Assembly: GCA_022447665.1 (NCBI GenBank)
Contig: JAKVAQ010000005.1
Span: forward strand, 1,448-65,447
Direction: 5' to 3'
DNA from: Crocinitomicaceae bacterium
GTDB taxonomy: Bacteria; Bacteroidota; Bacteroidia; Flavobacteriales_D; Crocinitomicaceae
DNA: 64,000 bases
Of the stretch, positions 28,350-37,636 are shown piece after piece. The position numbers and the translations under genes are program-made. The notes beneath the pieces were generated by a model that made no database searches, was not told the DNA's origin, and saw only the letters and a program-made list of their open reading frames with translations. Every line of letters begins with the position of its first letter. The first letter of the stretch is position 1.

Positions 28350-28357
28350 TATATTTG
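28350..28357 (+). promoter_or_regulatory. Putative -7 promoter element for the threonine dehydrogenase-like gene
   Basis: TATATTTG, exact match to TAnnTTTG, 24 bp before the ATG at 28382. It overlaps the possible upstream start at 28355, which supports the later start. No good TTG at -33. Confidence 0.45.
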
Positions 28358-28381
28358 CTAAAGTCACCTCAATTTAAGTAC

Positions 28382-29326
28382 ATGAACAAAATTTTAATCA
28401 TTGGTTCAAATGGCCAAATCGGAACAGAACTACTACAAACACTACGAAGCAAGCATGGTAACGAGAATATAATTGCTTCAGACATACGCGAGCCAAAAGA
28501 ACCAGATCATTATTTTGAGCAACTTGATGTGATGGATAAAGAGAAACTCAAATCCATTATTAAAAAATATCAAATAAAAGAAGTCTATTTGCTAGCTGCT
28601 CTCTTATCGGCAACAGCCGAAAAAAATCCTGAATTTGCATGGGAATTGAACATGGAAAGCCTATTCAATGTGCTTAATTTGGCCAAGGACAAAGTAATTG
28701 ATAAAATATTTTGGCCAAGCTCCATCGCTGTTTTTGGACCAACTACTCCTAGAGAAAACACACCACAATATACCATAATGGAACCTTCTACTGTTTACGG
28801 TATTTCAAAGCAAGCAGGCGAAAGATGGTGCGAATATTATGCAAATCGTTATGATGTTGATGTTAGAAGTATTAGGTATCCAGGTTTGATTTCTTATTCT
28901 GCTCCTCCGGGAGGAGGCACAACTGATTATGCAGTTGAAATCTTTTATTCTGCATTAAAGGATGAAAAATACACCTGCTTTTTGAGCGAAAAAACACCGC
29001 TTCCAATGATGTATATGGAAGATGCTGTTAGGGCTACTATTGAGCTCATGGAGACGAATAAATCGAACATTAAAATTAGAAGTAGTTATAATCTAGGGGG
29101 TATCTCATTTACTCCAGAAGAAATATACGCATGCATAAGAAGTACCCGCCCAAATTTCGAGATAGAATACGTCCCTGATTTTAGACAAAATATTGCGGAC
29201 ACATGGCCGGGAAGCATTGATGATACTGCTGCTCAAGAGCATTGGGGATGGAAGGCTAAGTACGACTTAGAGGAAATGACAAAGGACATGCTTAATAATG
29301 TACAAATTGATAAAAATTTGGCATAA
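28382..29326 (+). CDS. SDR-type L-threonine 3-dehydrogenase / NAD-dependent epimerase family
   Basis: 314 aa. NAD motif IIGSNGQIGTEL at the N-terminus (about 5-16), LAALLSATAEKNP, catalytic SSIAVFG and YGISKQAGE (Tyr and Lys), and YPGLISYSAPPGGGTTDYAVEIF, a stretch characteristic of the short-chain threonine dehydrogenases known from Flavobacterium and others. It would oxidise threonine to 2-amino-3-ketobutyrate; a partner ligase (kbl) is not in the window. The frame extends nine codons upstream to a TTG at 28355, but the ATG at 28382 starts directly at the Rossmann strand and is preferred. Confidence 0.88.
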   Translation: MNKILIIGSNGQIGTELLQTLRSKHGNENIIASDIREPKEPDHYFEQLDVMDKEKLKSIIKKYQIKEVYLLAALLSATAEKNPEFAWELNMESLFNVLNLAKDKVIDKIFWPSSIAVFGPTTPRENTPQYTIMEPSTVYGISKQAGERWCEYYANRYDVDVRSIRYPGLISYSAPPGGGTTDYAVEIFYSALKDEKYTCFLSEKTPLPMMYMEDAVRATIELMETNKSNIKIRSSYNLGGISFTPEEIYACIRSTRPNFEIEYVPDFRQNIADTWPGSIDDTAAQEHWGWKAKYDLEEMTKDMLNNVQIDKNLA

Positions 29327-29459
29327 TATTAGTATTAACTTTTCATAACAATCATTTAAAAAAACACATTGGTCTACACAAACTGACGATTCATCGAAAA
29401 AGCTTTTGCTAACTTCATTTTTTTTGTAATTTGCAGATTCAATAACAAAGACCCGCGTT

Positions 29460-30335
29460 ATGAGAAAACTATACCTCCTATCCCTAACCTTAATTGCAGG
29501 CGTTTCGTTTGCAAATTCAAATCCAATTCTCCCAAGCGACGAAACAGATCCACAAGACATTAACAAAATTGTTGATGGTAAAAAAGACGGACCTTGGATC
29601 ATTTATGGAAAAGACAAACCTTCGAAAGGATATCCTGAAGACGGAAAGATCGAAGAAGGAACTTACAAGATGGACCGTAAGACTGGCATGTGGATTTTCT
29701 ACTATCCGGATGGAGTAACACCAAAGCTAAAGGGTACTTTTGAAAATGGGCGACCAAATGGACCTTACACTAAATATTGGTCTAACGGAAACACTAAAGA
29801 AGAAGGAAAATTCACAGGAGGTAAACAAACAGATATCTACAAAACGTACTATGAAGATGGTACGATCATGCAGGACAAGAAATTCAACGTTGACGGCAAG
29901 GAAGACGGTGTGCAAAGATTTTATCACCCGAATGGGCAATTAGAATTCGAATACACTAAGACCGATGGTGTAAATAAAGGAACAGCAATAAGATATTATG
30001 AGAACGGTGATATCAAACAAATCATTAACTATAATGAGGACGGAAGCGTTGCCGGAACTGAAGAGAAGGCAATGGTTAATCCTCCTGTGACCGAAAAAGT
30101 GGACACTGGTGGAGGAGGACCTTCTGGATCTAAAGGTAAAACAAAAGACGGTAAGAAATTCGATGGCAACGGATACAATAAGGTTTACAATGACAATGAT
30201 GAAATCTGGATGGATGGTAAATTCAAAGGAGGAAATCTATGGGATGGAAAGCTTTACAAATACGATGCCGACGGTATCTTAGAAAAAATTGAAATCTGGA
30301 AAGAAGGTAAATACCATTCTGACGGACAATTATAA
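29460..30335 (+). CDS. Exported MORN-repeat protein
   Basis: 291 aa. Signal peptide about 1-19 (ending VSFANS). Tandem MORN-type repeats fill about residues 35-190: DGPWIIYGKDK, MDRKTGMWIFYYPDG, NGRPNGPYTKYWSNG, TYYEDGTIMQDKKF, DGVQRFYHPNGQLEF, IRYYENGDIKQI. A glycine-rich linker (TGGGGPSGSKGKTKDG) leads to a shorter repeat region at the C-terminus. Usually annotated as a toxin-antitoxin YwqK family antitoxin in Bacteroidota, but no toxin is adjacent and it is exported. Function unknown; related to the lipoprotein at 2150-2572. Confidence 0.82.
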   Translation: MRKLYLLSLTLIAGVSFANSNPILPSDETDPQDINKIVDGKKDGPWIIYGKDKPSKGYPEDGKIEEGTYKMDRKTGMWIFYYPDGVTPKLKGTFENGRPNGPYTKYWSNGNTKEEGKFTGGKQTDIYKTYYEDGTIMQDKKFNVDGKEDGVQRFYHPNGQLEFEYTKTDGVNKGTAIRYYENGDIKQIINYNEDGSVAGTEEKAMVNPPVTEKVDTGGGGPSGSKGKTKDGKKFDGNGYNKVYNDNDEIWMDGKFKGGNLWDGKLYKYDADGILEKIEIWKEGKYHSDGQL

Positions 30336-30356
30336 AAGACTAGTTCGATGAACTGT

Positions 30357-30392
30357 AAACCCTGGCCAACGAAAGTTGCGCCAGGGTTTTTT
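30357..30392 (+). terminator. Strong rho-independent terminator
   Basis: Arms AAACCCTGGC and GCCAGGGTTT, perfect over ten pairs, with an inner AAC/GTT stem and GAAA loop, followed by a run of T. It follows the MORN gene by 21 bp. Confidence 0.9.
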
Positions 30393-30413
30393 AGTATAAT
30401 AGGTTTTATGTTC

Positions 30414-30421
30414 TATTTTTG
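30414..30421 (+). promoter_or_regulatory. Putative -7 promoter element for ppa
   Basis: TATTTTTG, exact match to TAnnTTTG, 17 bp before the ppa ATG and just after the preceding terminator. The -33 region has no TTG. Confidence 0.5.
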
Positions 30422-30438
30422 CATCAAATATTATTGAA

Positions 30439-31134
30439 ATGAGTAATACAGACAAATTAATCGCCTTATTTGAAAAACGTTTTGCTGCACACCCTTGGCA
30501 CGGAATAGAAATTGGAGAAAAGTCTCCAGAGGTGATCACTAGCTATATAGAAATCAATCCTAACGATCAAATCAAATACGAATTGGATAAAGACAGTGGA
30601 TTAATTATCGTTGATCGACCGCAGAAATATTCAAACATAGTACCGGCTTTATACGGATTTGTTCCTCAAACATATTGTGATAAGTTAGTAGCAGAATACT
30701 GCATGGAGAAATCTGGTTTATCTAATATTGAAGGTGATGGTGATCCTTTAGATATTATTGTTCTTACAGAAAGAAATATTACTAGAGGAAACATTCTAGT
30801 TGATGCCATTCCTGTTGGAGGATTCAGAATGATCGACGGTGGTGAAGCTGATGATAAAATCATTGCTGTACTTAAAGGTGATCAAGCCTACGGAAATATT
30901 ACAGATATCGACCAAGTACCTTCTATGGTTCTTGATAGAGTGAAACACTTCTTCTTAACCTATAAAGAGAATCCAAATAAAGATGGAAGCGATAAAGAAG
31001 TAGAAATTACACACACATACAATAAGGCAGAAGCGCATGAAGTAATTCGTAGAAGTTTTGATGATTATGTGAATATTTATGGGAATGTGAAGAAAGAATT
31101 TGAAGTAGCGTTAAATAATTTTGTAAACGCTTAA
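30439..31134 (+). CDS. ppa: Inorganic pyrophosphatase, family I
   Basis: 231 aa. Hydrolyses pyrophosphate to phosphate and pulls biosynthetic reactions forward. The signature DGDPLDIIVL with metal-binding aspartates is present at about residues 100-109, with YELDKDSGLIIVDR and PALYGFVPQTYC before it and DDKIIAVLKGD after it. It is longer than the E. coli enzyme (175 aa) because of N- and C-terminal additions, as in many Bacteroidota. Cytosolic, monocistronic between a terminator and the next surface-protein gene. Confidence 0.96.
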   Translation: MSNTDKLIALFEKRFAAHPWHGIEIGEKSPEVITSYIEINPNDQIKYELDKDSGLIIVDRPQKYSNIVPALYGFVPQTYCDKLVAEYCMEKSGLSNIEGDGDPLDIIVLTERNITRGNILVDAIPVGGFRMIDGGEADDKIIAVLKGDQAYGNITDIDQVPSMVLDRVKHFFLTYKENPNKDGSDKEVEITHTYNKAEAHEVIRRSFDDYVNIYGNVKKEFEVALNNFVNA

Positions 31135-31242
31135 AAAATTAACCGCATTGACAACCCTCAAGTTGAAAATTACGTTAATAAATCAACAATAACGGAATTG
31201 GTGAATTCCATTCATTAATTTTAGTGATACTCAAAAAATGTC

Positions 31243-33708
31243 ATGAAAAACCTAGTTACTACTCTACTCCTTTCATTTGGAGTTGCCTTTTATTCTAATT
31301 CGCAAACGACAGTATATTCAGAAGATTTTGATGGAGCTCTCACTTGGACAATAAACACCGATTTAGGAACTGAAGGTACCACACCAAACCAATGGTACAT
31401 CAGTTGTGAAGAAGAAGGAGTTGGTGCTGGAGTATGTGGTGCAGGTTGTGGTGCAGGAGATCAAACACTTCACATTAGCACAAACATCGGTTTTACAGGT
31501 GATATAGGTGCTGCTTATTTTGAAACGGGGGGAGTTTTACCTGGAACAACAACCGATACTGATAGAAGAGCTGAATCAGGTGACATTAGTACAGTAGGTT
31601 TTACTACTTTAACATTGGAATTTGATCAAATAGGCTGGGGAGGAAATGCTGATGATTACTGTGAACTTTTCTATAGTACTGACGGAGGCGGAACATGGAC
31701 TTCTTTAGACCCCGCAATAACTTCTATGTGCTGTGGCGGAGTGGCATGTACTGGGGCAGAACAAGGTCTATGGGAAACCAATACTTACGCTTTACCTACG
31801 TCTTGTGAAGGTATTCCTAACCTAAGAATTTCATTTGTTTGGAAAAACTTGGATGACGGTGTCGCTACTGACCCTTCTTTTGCAGTTGATAATATAGAAA
31901 TTACATCTCCCGATGCTGCAGCTACACCAATTGCTGAATTCACTTTAAGTACTCCGACTACTATATGTGCTGGTGACGACATTACATTTACAGATGTTAC
32001 TACCGGTGGTGACGCTCCTTACGCTGATTGGGCTTGGGATTTCGATGGGGCTACTCCAGGCACTGCAACAGGTGCTGGTCCTCACGTTGTAAACTTCCCT
32101 ACACCTGGTTCTTATGATATTACTTTAACTGTTACTGATGGATCCGCAAACGTAGACGATACTACAGTAACTATTACCGTAAATGACTGCTCGGTACCAA
32201 CGGCTGAATTCTCGTTAAGCACACCTACTACAATATGTTCTGGAGATGACATTACATTCACAGATTTAACCTCTGGTGGAGATGCTCCTTACGCTGATTG
32301 GGCTTGGGATTTTGATGGTGCAACACCGGGGACTGCTGCAGGTGCTGGACCGCATGTAGTAAACTTCCCTACAGCGGGTACCTACAATATTACTTTAACC
32401 GTTACTGATGGTTCAGCCAATGTTGACGACACGACTGTTACCGTTACTGTTAATGATTGTGCGGGTCTAACGGCATCCTTTACTCCTGACGCTTTATCAA
32501 TTTGTGAAGGCGATTGCATTAATATGAACGATGGAAGTACGGGTGCCATTGCTTTTTGGGGATGGACCTTCTCTGATCCAGCTATTGCACCAGTTGCTGG
32601 TATGGATCCTGGATTGATATGTTTTCCAAATGCTGGTCTAATAGATGTTACTCTAGGCGTTTCTGACGCAACGGGAACAATTACAGATGATACAACTATT
32701 ACTATAGATGTTCGTCCTGCACCAACAGTTACAATCGTTGCCACTCCTAATGATACAATTTGTGAAGGAGACCAATTAATCCTGAATGGATCAGGAGCTG
32801 TAACTTATGTTTGGGACAGTGGCGTTATTGACGGTGTACCATTCTTCCCTCCAGGTACAGGCACGCTAACTTACAACATAACTGGTGAAGACGCGCTTGG
32901 TTGTCAAGGAACAGCTTCAATAGATATATTTATTGCTGACTGTGTTCCTTTGGTACCTGGTTTTGTGGTGGCCGATAACCAATGTATTGGAAATTGTATT
33001 ACCCTACAAGACACAAGTTCTGGAAATATAGTCTCATGGAGCTGGGATTTCGGAGGAGCTGCAACACCAAATACTTCAACGGATCAAAATCCTACGATTT
33101 GTTTGGATTCAATAAATGTCTTTGATATACAATTAACAGTTACCGATGTTCTTGGTGTTGTTTCTTCTACAACGAACTCGATAACTGTATTTGATTCTCC
33201 AACAGTCACTGCAACTTTAGATACATTAATTGATCTAGGCGGACAAGCAGATTTAATTGCAGCAGGTTCTGCCGTTATCGGATCTTATGTGTGGATACCA
33301 GACGATAGAGTTGATTGTGATACTTGTGCTGTTACGTTTGCAGCTCCGTTCGAAAACACAGATTATATCGTGATTCATACTGATCAAAATGGTTGTACTG
33401 CGCAAGACACAGTAACTGTCCAAGTGAACTTCATTGAAGGAATTGGAGTTCCGACTGCCTTCTCTCCTAACGGTGATGGAAACAATGATGTTCTATACGT
33501 ATTAGGATTCGGAATAGAATCAATGAGATTTAGTGTATACAACAGATACGGACAAAAAGTATTTGAAACTACTGATCAAGGCATTGGATGGGATGGAATG
33601 CACCATGGAAAAGAAGTAAATCAAGGTGTGTTTACCTGGGTGCTTGAATACAATCTTCTCAACGGAAGCGGTGGACTTCTGAAAGGAAATACAACATTAA
33701 TACGCTAA
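31243..33708 (+). CDS. PKD-domain surface protein with T9SS type-B C-terminal domain
   Basis: 821 aa. Signal peptide about 1-20 (ending SNSQ). Residues about 25-225 look like a jelly-roll/concanavalin-type domain (YSEDFDGALTW, FDQIGWGGNADD, YSTDGGGTWTSLD) with many cysteines. Two nearly identical PKD repeats follow (nt 31927-32463), then three more Ig/PKD-like domains. The C-terminal sorting domain (about 735-821) starts PTAFSPNGDGNNDVL and ends GNTTLIR, the same kind as in the protein at 18150-21752. It should be exported and displayed by the T9SS. The next gene, 24 bp on, is a PorP/SprF protein. Role unknown, likely adhesive. Confidence 0.9.
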   Translation: MKNLVTTLLLSFGVAFYSNSQTTVYSEDFDGALTWTINTDLGTEGTTPNQWYISCEEEGVGAGVCGAGCGAGDQTLHISTNIGFTGDIGAAYFETGGVLPGTTTDTDRRAESGDISTVGFTTLTLEFDQIGWGGNADDYCELFYSTDGGGTWTSLDPAITSMCCGGVACTGAEQGLWETNTYALPTSCEGIPNLRISFVWKNLDDGVATDPSFAVDNIEITSPDAAATPIAEFTLSTPTTICAGDDITFTDVTTGGDAPYADWAWDFDGATPGTATGAGPHVVNFPTPGSYDITLTVTDGSANVDDTTVTITVNDCSVPTAEFSLSTPTTICSGDDITFTDLTSGGDAPYADWAWDFDGATPGTAAGAGPHVVNFPTAGTYNITLTVTDGSANVDDTTVTVTVNDCAGLTASFTPDALSICEGDCINMNDGSTGAIAFWGWTFSDPAIAPVAGMDPGLICFPNAGLIDVTLGVSDATGTITDDTTITIDVRPAPTVTIVATPNDTICEGDQLILNGSGAVTYVWDSGVIDGVPFFPPGTGTLTYNITGEDALGCQGTASIDIFIADCVPLVPGFVVADNQCIGNCITLQDTSSGNIVSWSWDFGGAATPNTSTDQNPTICLDSINVFDIQLTVTDVLGVVSSTTNSITVFDSPTVTATLDTLIDLGGQADLIAAGSAVIGSYVWIPDDRVDCDTCAVTFAAPFENTDYIVIHTDQNGCTAQDTVTVQVNFIEGIGVPTAFSPNGDGNNDVLYVLGFGIESMRFSVYNRYGQKVFETTDQGIGWDGMHHGKEVNQGVFTWVLEYNLLNGSGGLLKGNTTLIR
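31927..32463 (+). repeat. Two tandem PKD-domain repeats within the cargo gene
   Basis: Residues encoded at 31927-32193 and 32197-32463 are 89 aa each and differ at about 11 positions by my count. Both hold the PKD core ADWAWDFDGATPGTA and end VTVNDC or ITVNDC. The DNA copies differ mostly at third codon positions, so the copies are not recent. Confidence 0.85.
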
Positions 33709-33732
33709 AACAAACCAGCTAAAAATCTAAAC

Positions 33733-34752
33733 ATGAAAAAGTTAGTTTTAATAGGATTATTTGCTGGACTGTACACCAGCGTTAACGCACAGGCTGATAA
33801 GCATTTTTCAATGTTTGCTGAAACTCCAGTATCGTTGAATCCGGCAGCTGCAGGAATGCACCCTGGAGCAATACAGCTATTCACAAACTTTAGAATGCAA
33901 TGGCTAACAGCGTCTGACAATCCGTTCAGAACGATTGCAGCCTCAGCAGAAGGCCGATTCTTTGATCAAGGCAACGGTCATCTCGGAACTGGTGTTGCCT
34001 TCTATAATGATTTAGCGGGAGACGGCCTGTATCAGGTTAATGAGGTGCGCATTCCTATCAATTATGCTATCTCGTTAAGTAGAACACAATATTTATCTAT
34101 TGGTATTCAACCTGGATTCTACCAAAGAACACTTACCAGCGATAATCTTACATGGGAAAGCCAGTGGACAGGAATTGCTTTTAATACAGCAACGGAGGCC
34201 AATGAAGCTTTACTAAACGAGAACCTTAACGTGAGTTTATTTGATATGGGAGCTGGAATTTATTGGTTCGGAGATATCAGTAAAAACACTAAGATTACTC
34301 TTGGGTTATCAGGTCAACATCTAACCAAACAAGATTTAAACTTCTTTGGAAACGAAGATGAATTATTTAGAAAATTAACCTTCCATGGCCAAGCTGAATT
34401 CAAAAGACAAAACTCAAACTTGTCTTATGTTCCGGCATTCTATACTTTCTTTCAGGGACCAAATAGAGAGTTCATTTTTGGATCAAATTTTAAATATCAG
34501 TTAAGAGGAGCCTCGATTCATACGGGATATTTCGATGAAGTATCGTTATCATTTGGCGCTTATTATCGCGTTGGTGATGCATTAATGGCTAATGTAATTT
34601 TTGATATGGCTGGATTTAGCGTTGGAGCAGCATACGACTTAAATATTTCTGGACTTACTGTAGCTACAAATGGAGTTGGAGCTATGGAGTTTTTCCTTAG
34701 ATACCGATTAAACTTCGGAGGAAGAAGTCTTGCAAATCCTAGAATTCACTAG
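33733..34752 (+). CDS. PorP/SprF family T9SS outer-membrane protein
   Basis: 339 aa. Signal peptide about 1-20 (ending SVNAQ), then the PorP/SprF opening HFSMFAETPVSLNPAAAGM and the barrel region with NFRMQWLTA, GTGVAFYNDLAGDG, SIGIQPGFYQRTL and a final aromatic strand. It pairs with the type-B cargo gene 24 bp upstream, repeating the arrangement at 18150-22765. It lacks the OmpA/PD40 third gene of that module. Expected outer-membrane location. Confidence 0.92.
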   Translation: MKKLVLIGLFAGLYTSVNAQADKHFSMFAETPVSLNPAAAGMHPGAIQLFTNFRMQWLTASDNPFRTIAASAEGRFFDQGNGHLGTGVAFYNDLAGDGLYQVNEVRIPINYAISLSRTQYLSIGIQPGFYQRTLTSDNLTWESQWTGIAFNTATEANEALLNENLNVSLFDMGAGIYWFGDISKNTKITLGLSGQHLTKQDLNFFGNEDELFRKLTFHGQAEFKRQNSNLSYVPAFYTFFQGPNREFIFGSNFKYQLRGASIHTGYFDEVSLSFGAYYRVGDALMANVIFDMAGFSVGAAYDLNISGLTVATNGVGAMEFFLRYRLNFGGRSLANPRIH

Positions 34753-34775
34753 ATATTTATACTGAAAAACTTATT

Positions 34776-34808
34776 AAAGGGGTGCTGATTTTCAGTATCC
34801 CTTTTTTA
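34776..34808 (+). terminator. Rho-independent terminator after the PorP/SprF gene
   Basis: Arms AAAGGG-GT-CTGA and TCAG-AT-CCCTTT, with G-T pairs in the middle, followed by a run of T. The T-run overlaps the -7 element of the next gene. Confidence 0.75.
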
Positions 34809-34814
34809 ATTTTG
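34807..34814 (+). promoter_or_regulatory. Putative -7 promoter element next to the dus start codon
   Basis: TAATTTTG, exact match to TAnnTTTG, ending five bases before the ATG at 34820. Transcripts starting the normal distance downstream would have almost no leader. Confidence 0.5.
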
Positions 34815-34819
34815 CAGAA

Positions 34820-35827
34820 ATGAGCGTTAAAATTCGTGACATAGAGTTGGGAGATTTCCCCTTATTGCTCGCTCCTATGGAGGATGTGAGTGATCCACCT
34901 TTTAGAGCACTTTGCAAAAAGTTCGGAGCTGATGTTATGTACACTGAATTCATTTCTTCTGAGGGACTTATTCGCGACGCTGCTAAATCTGTTCAGAAGT
35001 TAGACATCTACGAATATGAGCGTCCGATTGGAATCCAGATTTTTGGAAATAATATTGAATCAATGCTCAAGACAACCGAAATAGTAGAGCGAACGAAGCC
35101 AGATATTATTGATATAAACTACGGTTGTCCTGTAAAAAAAGTAGCGTGCAAAGGAGCGGGAGCTGGAATTCTTCAGGACATTCCTAAGATGGTAAAAATG
35201 ACTGCAGAAATTGTAAAGGCTACCGATTTACCGGTTACCGTAAAAACACGCTTAGGATGGGATGATAATACTAAATACATTGTAGAAGTTGCTGAACGTT
35301 TGCAAGATGTGGGAATTGAAGCTATTTCAATACACGGCAGAACAAGAAAGCAGATGTATAAAGGTGAGGCAGACTGGACCTTAATTAACGCTGTTAAGGA
35401 AAACCCTAGAATGAAAATTCCTGTTTTTGGTAATGGCGATATTGATTCACCTGAAAAAGCAGTCGAATACAAAGATAAGTACGGTGTAGACGGCTTAATG
35501 ATTGGAAGGGCGAGTATTGGGTATCCGTGGTTTTTTAGAGAAGTAAAGCACTACGTAAAAACGGGAGAACATTTACCAAGACCTACGATCGCGGAGCGAG
35601 TTGAAGTTTGTCGTGAGCATTTAGATCGTTCATTGGCATGGAAGAATGAAATTCTTGCCATAAATGAAATGAAGCGACATTATACCAATTACTTCAAAGG
35701 TATACCTCATTTCAAGGCGTATCGTACTAAATTGGTTACCTCTATGGATCTTCAAGAGGTATATGATACTCTTGACATGGTGGCTGAAAAATTCAAAGAC
35801 TTCGAGTTTTATCCTGTAGAAAGTTGA
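34820..35827 (+). CDS. dusB: tRNA-dihydrouridine synthase
   Basis: 335 aa. FMN enzyme reducing uridine to dihydrouridine in tRNA. TIM-barrel FMN site: LLAPMEDVSDPPFRALC (about residues 16-32), IDINYGCPVKKVACKGAGAG with the catalytic Cys, VKTRLGWDD, SIHGRTRKQMYKG and PVFGNGDI, followed by GVDGLMIGRASIGYPW. The C-terminal helical domain binds tRNA. Assignment to the DusB branch is by overall resemblance and the usual situation in Bacteroidota. Confidence 0.94.
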   Translation: MSVKIRDIELGDFPLLLAPMEDVSDPPFRALCKKFGADVMYTEFISSEGLIRDAAKSVQKLDIYEYERPIGIQIFGNNIESMLKTTEIVERTKPDIIDINYGCPVKKVACKGAGAGILQDIPKMVKMTAEIVKATDLPVTVKTRLGWDDNTKYIVEVAERLQDVGIEAISIHGRTRKQMYKGEADWTLINAVKENPRMKIPVFGNGDIDSPEKAVEYKDKYGVDGLMIGRASIGYPWFFREVKHYVKTGEHLPRPTIAERVEVCREHLDRSLAWKNEILAINEMKRHYTNYFKGIPHFKAYRTKLVTSMDLQEVYDTLDMVAEKFKDFEFYPVES

Positions 35828-35859
35828 ACCTAATCCGAATTCGGGTGTACTCAGGTTTG

Positions 35860-36288
35860 ATGAGAGTTCTATTAATAATAATTGCAGGGGGTATTTTATC
35901 ATTTACTAACCGAGATAATCGGGAGTATGATAATTATTTATCGGATACTGAATGGAGAATTTCTAGTCATGCTTTTGCCGATGAAAATCAAGAAACTTAT
36001 TACTTGTCCGTAAAAGAAGATGAAGAATGGGCTTGGGGAAGGTTTGTAAATTTCAGTAACAGCACATTTAATGGTTATTATTCTGCACCGTTCGGCAACG
36101 ATTGTTTTGTATCAACGAACGGGACTTACCAATTCGTAGAAGAAAATACGATTTTCGTGAATGTAAAGTCCATTACGAAAAATGGATTTTGCAGTGATAC
36201 TGGAACTGATTCTACAGGATTTAAAGCCTACTATTCAATACAAAGTAATGGTTCAGGCTACCAACTAAATAAAATCAAAAAGCCCTAA
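35860..36288 (+). CDS. Small exported protein of unknown function
   Basis: 142 aa. The frame opens with a TTG at 35824 that overlaps the dus stop by four bases, but the ATG at 35860 gives a proper signal peptide (MRVLLIIIAGGILSFTN) and is preferred. The mature part has LSDTEWRIS, EEWAWGRFVNFSNSTF, FGNDCFVSTNGTYQF and ends YQLNKIKKP, a pattern like small lipocalin-type or META-type beta domains, with two cysteines. I cannot assign a family. It is convergent with the broken T9SS gene beyond it. Confidence 0.6.
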   Translation: MRVLLIIIAGGILSFTNRDNREYDNYLSDTEWRISSHAFADENQETYYLSVKEDEEWAWGRFVNFSNSTFNGYYSAPFGNDCFVSTNGTYQFVEENTIFVNVKSITKNGFCSDTGTDSTGFKAYYSIQSNGSGYQLNKIKKP

Positions 36289-36330
36289 TCAATCTTAAGA
36301 CAAATGAAGACTTATTTCATTTAATGGAAA

Positions 36331-37476
36331 TTACTGCTTTATCACCGTTTTATTCAGAAAGATTTGATCAGATTTCAATTTGACAAAATAATTTCCAGCA
36401 GGTAAATCCGAAATATCTATCACTTCTTTATCAAAGCCTTGACCTTCTTTTAAAATTTGACCGTTTGAATTAATAAGAAAATACCCAAACTCTCCTTCAA
36501 ATTCTATGGTAAATAAGTCATAAGTCACCGTAGGAAAAAGATTGAAAGCCGATTCTTCATCATTTAACCCAAGATCATCAATTACCACAGGTGGATCCGC
36601 AGGTTTAAACCTGATTTTAAAGTGTGTATTATGCGCTACCGATTTACCCGGAGGCAACGCTCCAATCTTGTAAGCTAGTGATATGGCCTCATCGCTTGTG
36701 TTTGTGCTTCCTGGAACGCCTTCAAATACACCAATGCTGTTCCAAATATCACTTGCATCTCTATTTGTAAAACCTCCGTAAATGGCTCTCCAATCAGTGT
36801 TATAGGGTTCCGATTCAAAAATTAACTCTGAATACCACGGTGAGTCTTGAGTTGCTCTAACAGATGTAACGGTATCAGTTCCGTAAGGCTGTGAAATTAG
36901 GGTTTGAGTGGTGGTGTATGAACCACTTAACGTTTGGTTATTGTCCGGATCTACATTCCTATAGTAATACAGATCCGTTAAAGTTGCTGTTGTAGACAGG
37001 TTCTCAAAAGTCAAATCTGTCGTGTAAAAATGTTCATCTTTCTTTAAGATATATCGAATTGTCAGCTGTAAATCAAGCGTGTCCCCTATCCAAGTAACTA
37101 TTATAAGAGTCAGGAGATTCATAATAATCGGTTATACTTCCTGGAAATGGGTTAGTGCCAGCAGCAGAAGCTCCGTTTGCATACAACTTAATTCCAGCAA
37201 ATTCAATCCCCACCCATTTTCCGGCGTACCTGGTGTAAAATAATCACCGTTGTATTCTGTCCAAGTCGTTTCATTCGGGTCTGCTACATAACCAAAGAAA
37301 ATACTTCTATCAGCTCCTCTGTTATGACTTCCTGCTAAGTAAGGTGCCCCTTCATGTCCATTATGGTTTATTCCTATCTCAACGAAATCACCAATTAAAT
37401 AAGCGCCCTCCGATGTCCATTGGGAAAATGAAAACATTGAAGGAATTAAAAATAAAATGAATGATAAATATTTCAT
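36331..37476 (-). pseudogene. T9SS cargo gene interrupted by two compensating frameshifts
   Basis: Read as one gene of about 381 codons. The N-terminal part (37476 to about 37240) has a signal peptide (MKYLSFILFLIPSMFSFSQ) and EGAYLIGDFVEIGINHNG. The central part reads sensibly only in another frame (GKWVGIEFAGIKLYANGAS), and the C-terminal part returns to the first frame (LQLTIRYILKKDEHFYT) and ends in a T9SS type-A sorting domain (about the last 75 residues: DLPAGNYFVKLKSD, LNKTVIKQ). The breaks are at homopolymers: an A-run at 37237-37240 (one base too few) and a C-run at 37083-37086 (one too many). A TAA at 37132-37134 therefore splits the frame. It may be a sequencing error pair or a real decayed gene. 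Treating the two parts as separate genes would be wrong. Confidence 0.8.
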
Positions 37477-37620
37477 AATGTGGTGTTTTAGGTATTGCTA
37501 CTATACTAGCATTCTTTCCTAAATAAAAATCTAAAAATGCCATTAACAACAATTTTATACCAATCAAAAAGATCTGTCGGAATCTGCATCTAGGTCAGGT
37601 TTCTTTTTAGAGAAAAACCT

Positions 37621-37628
37621 TAACTTTG
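37621..37628 (+). promoter_or_regulatory. Putative -7 promoter element
   Basis: TAACTTTG, exact match to TAnnTTTG, 8 bp before the ATG at 37637. No TTG at the -33 distance. Confidence 0.45.
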
Positions 37629-37636
37629 TAGGAGTA

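Noticed and set aside
30330-30539. Minus-strand 69-codon frame between the MORN gene and ppa
   Set aside because: It covers a strong terminator hairpin and the start of ppa, with no conserved features.
37132-37476. Separate 114-aa gene ahead of the T9SS gene
   Set aside because: Its last 30 residues are a frame-shifted reading; the next part continues in another frame, so it is the 5' end of the interrupted gene 36331-37476.
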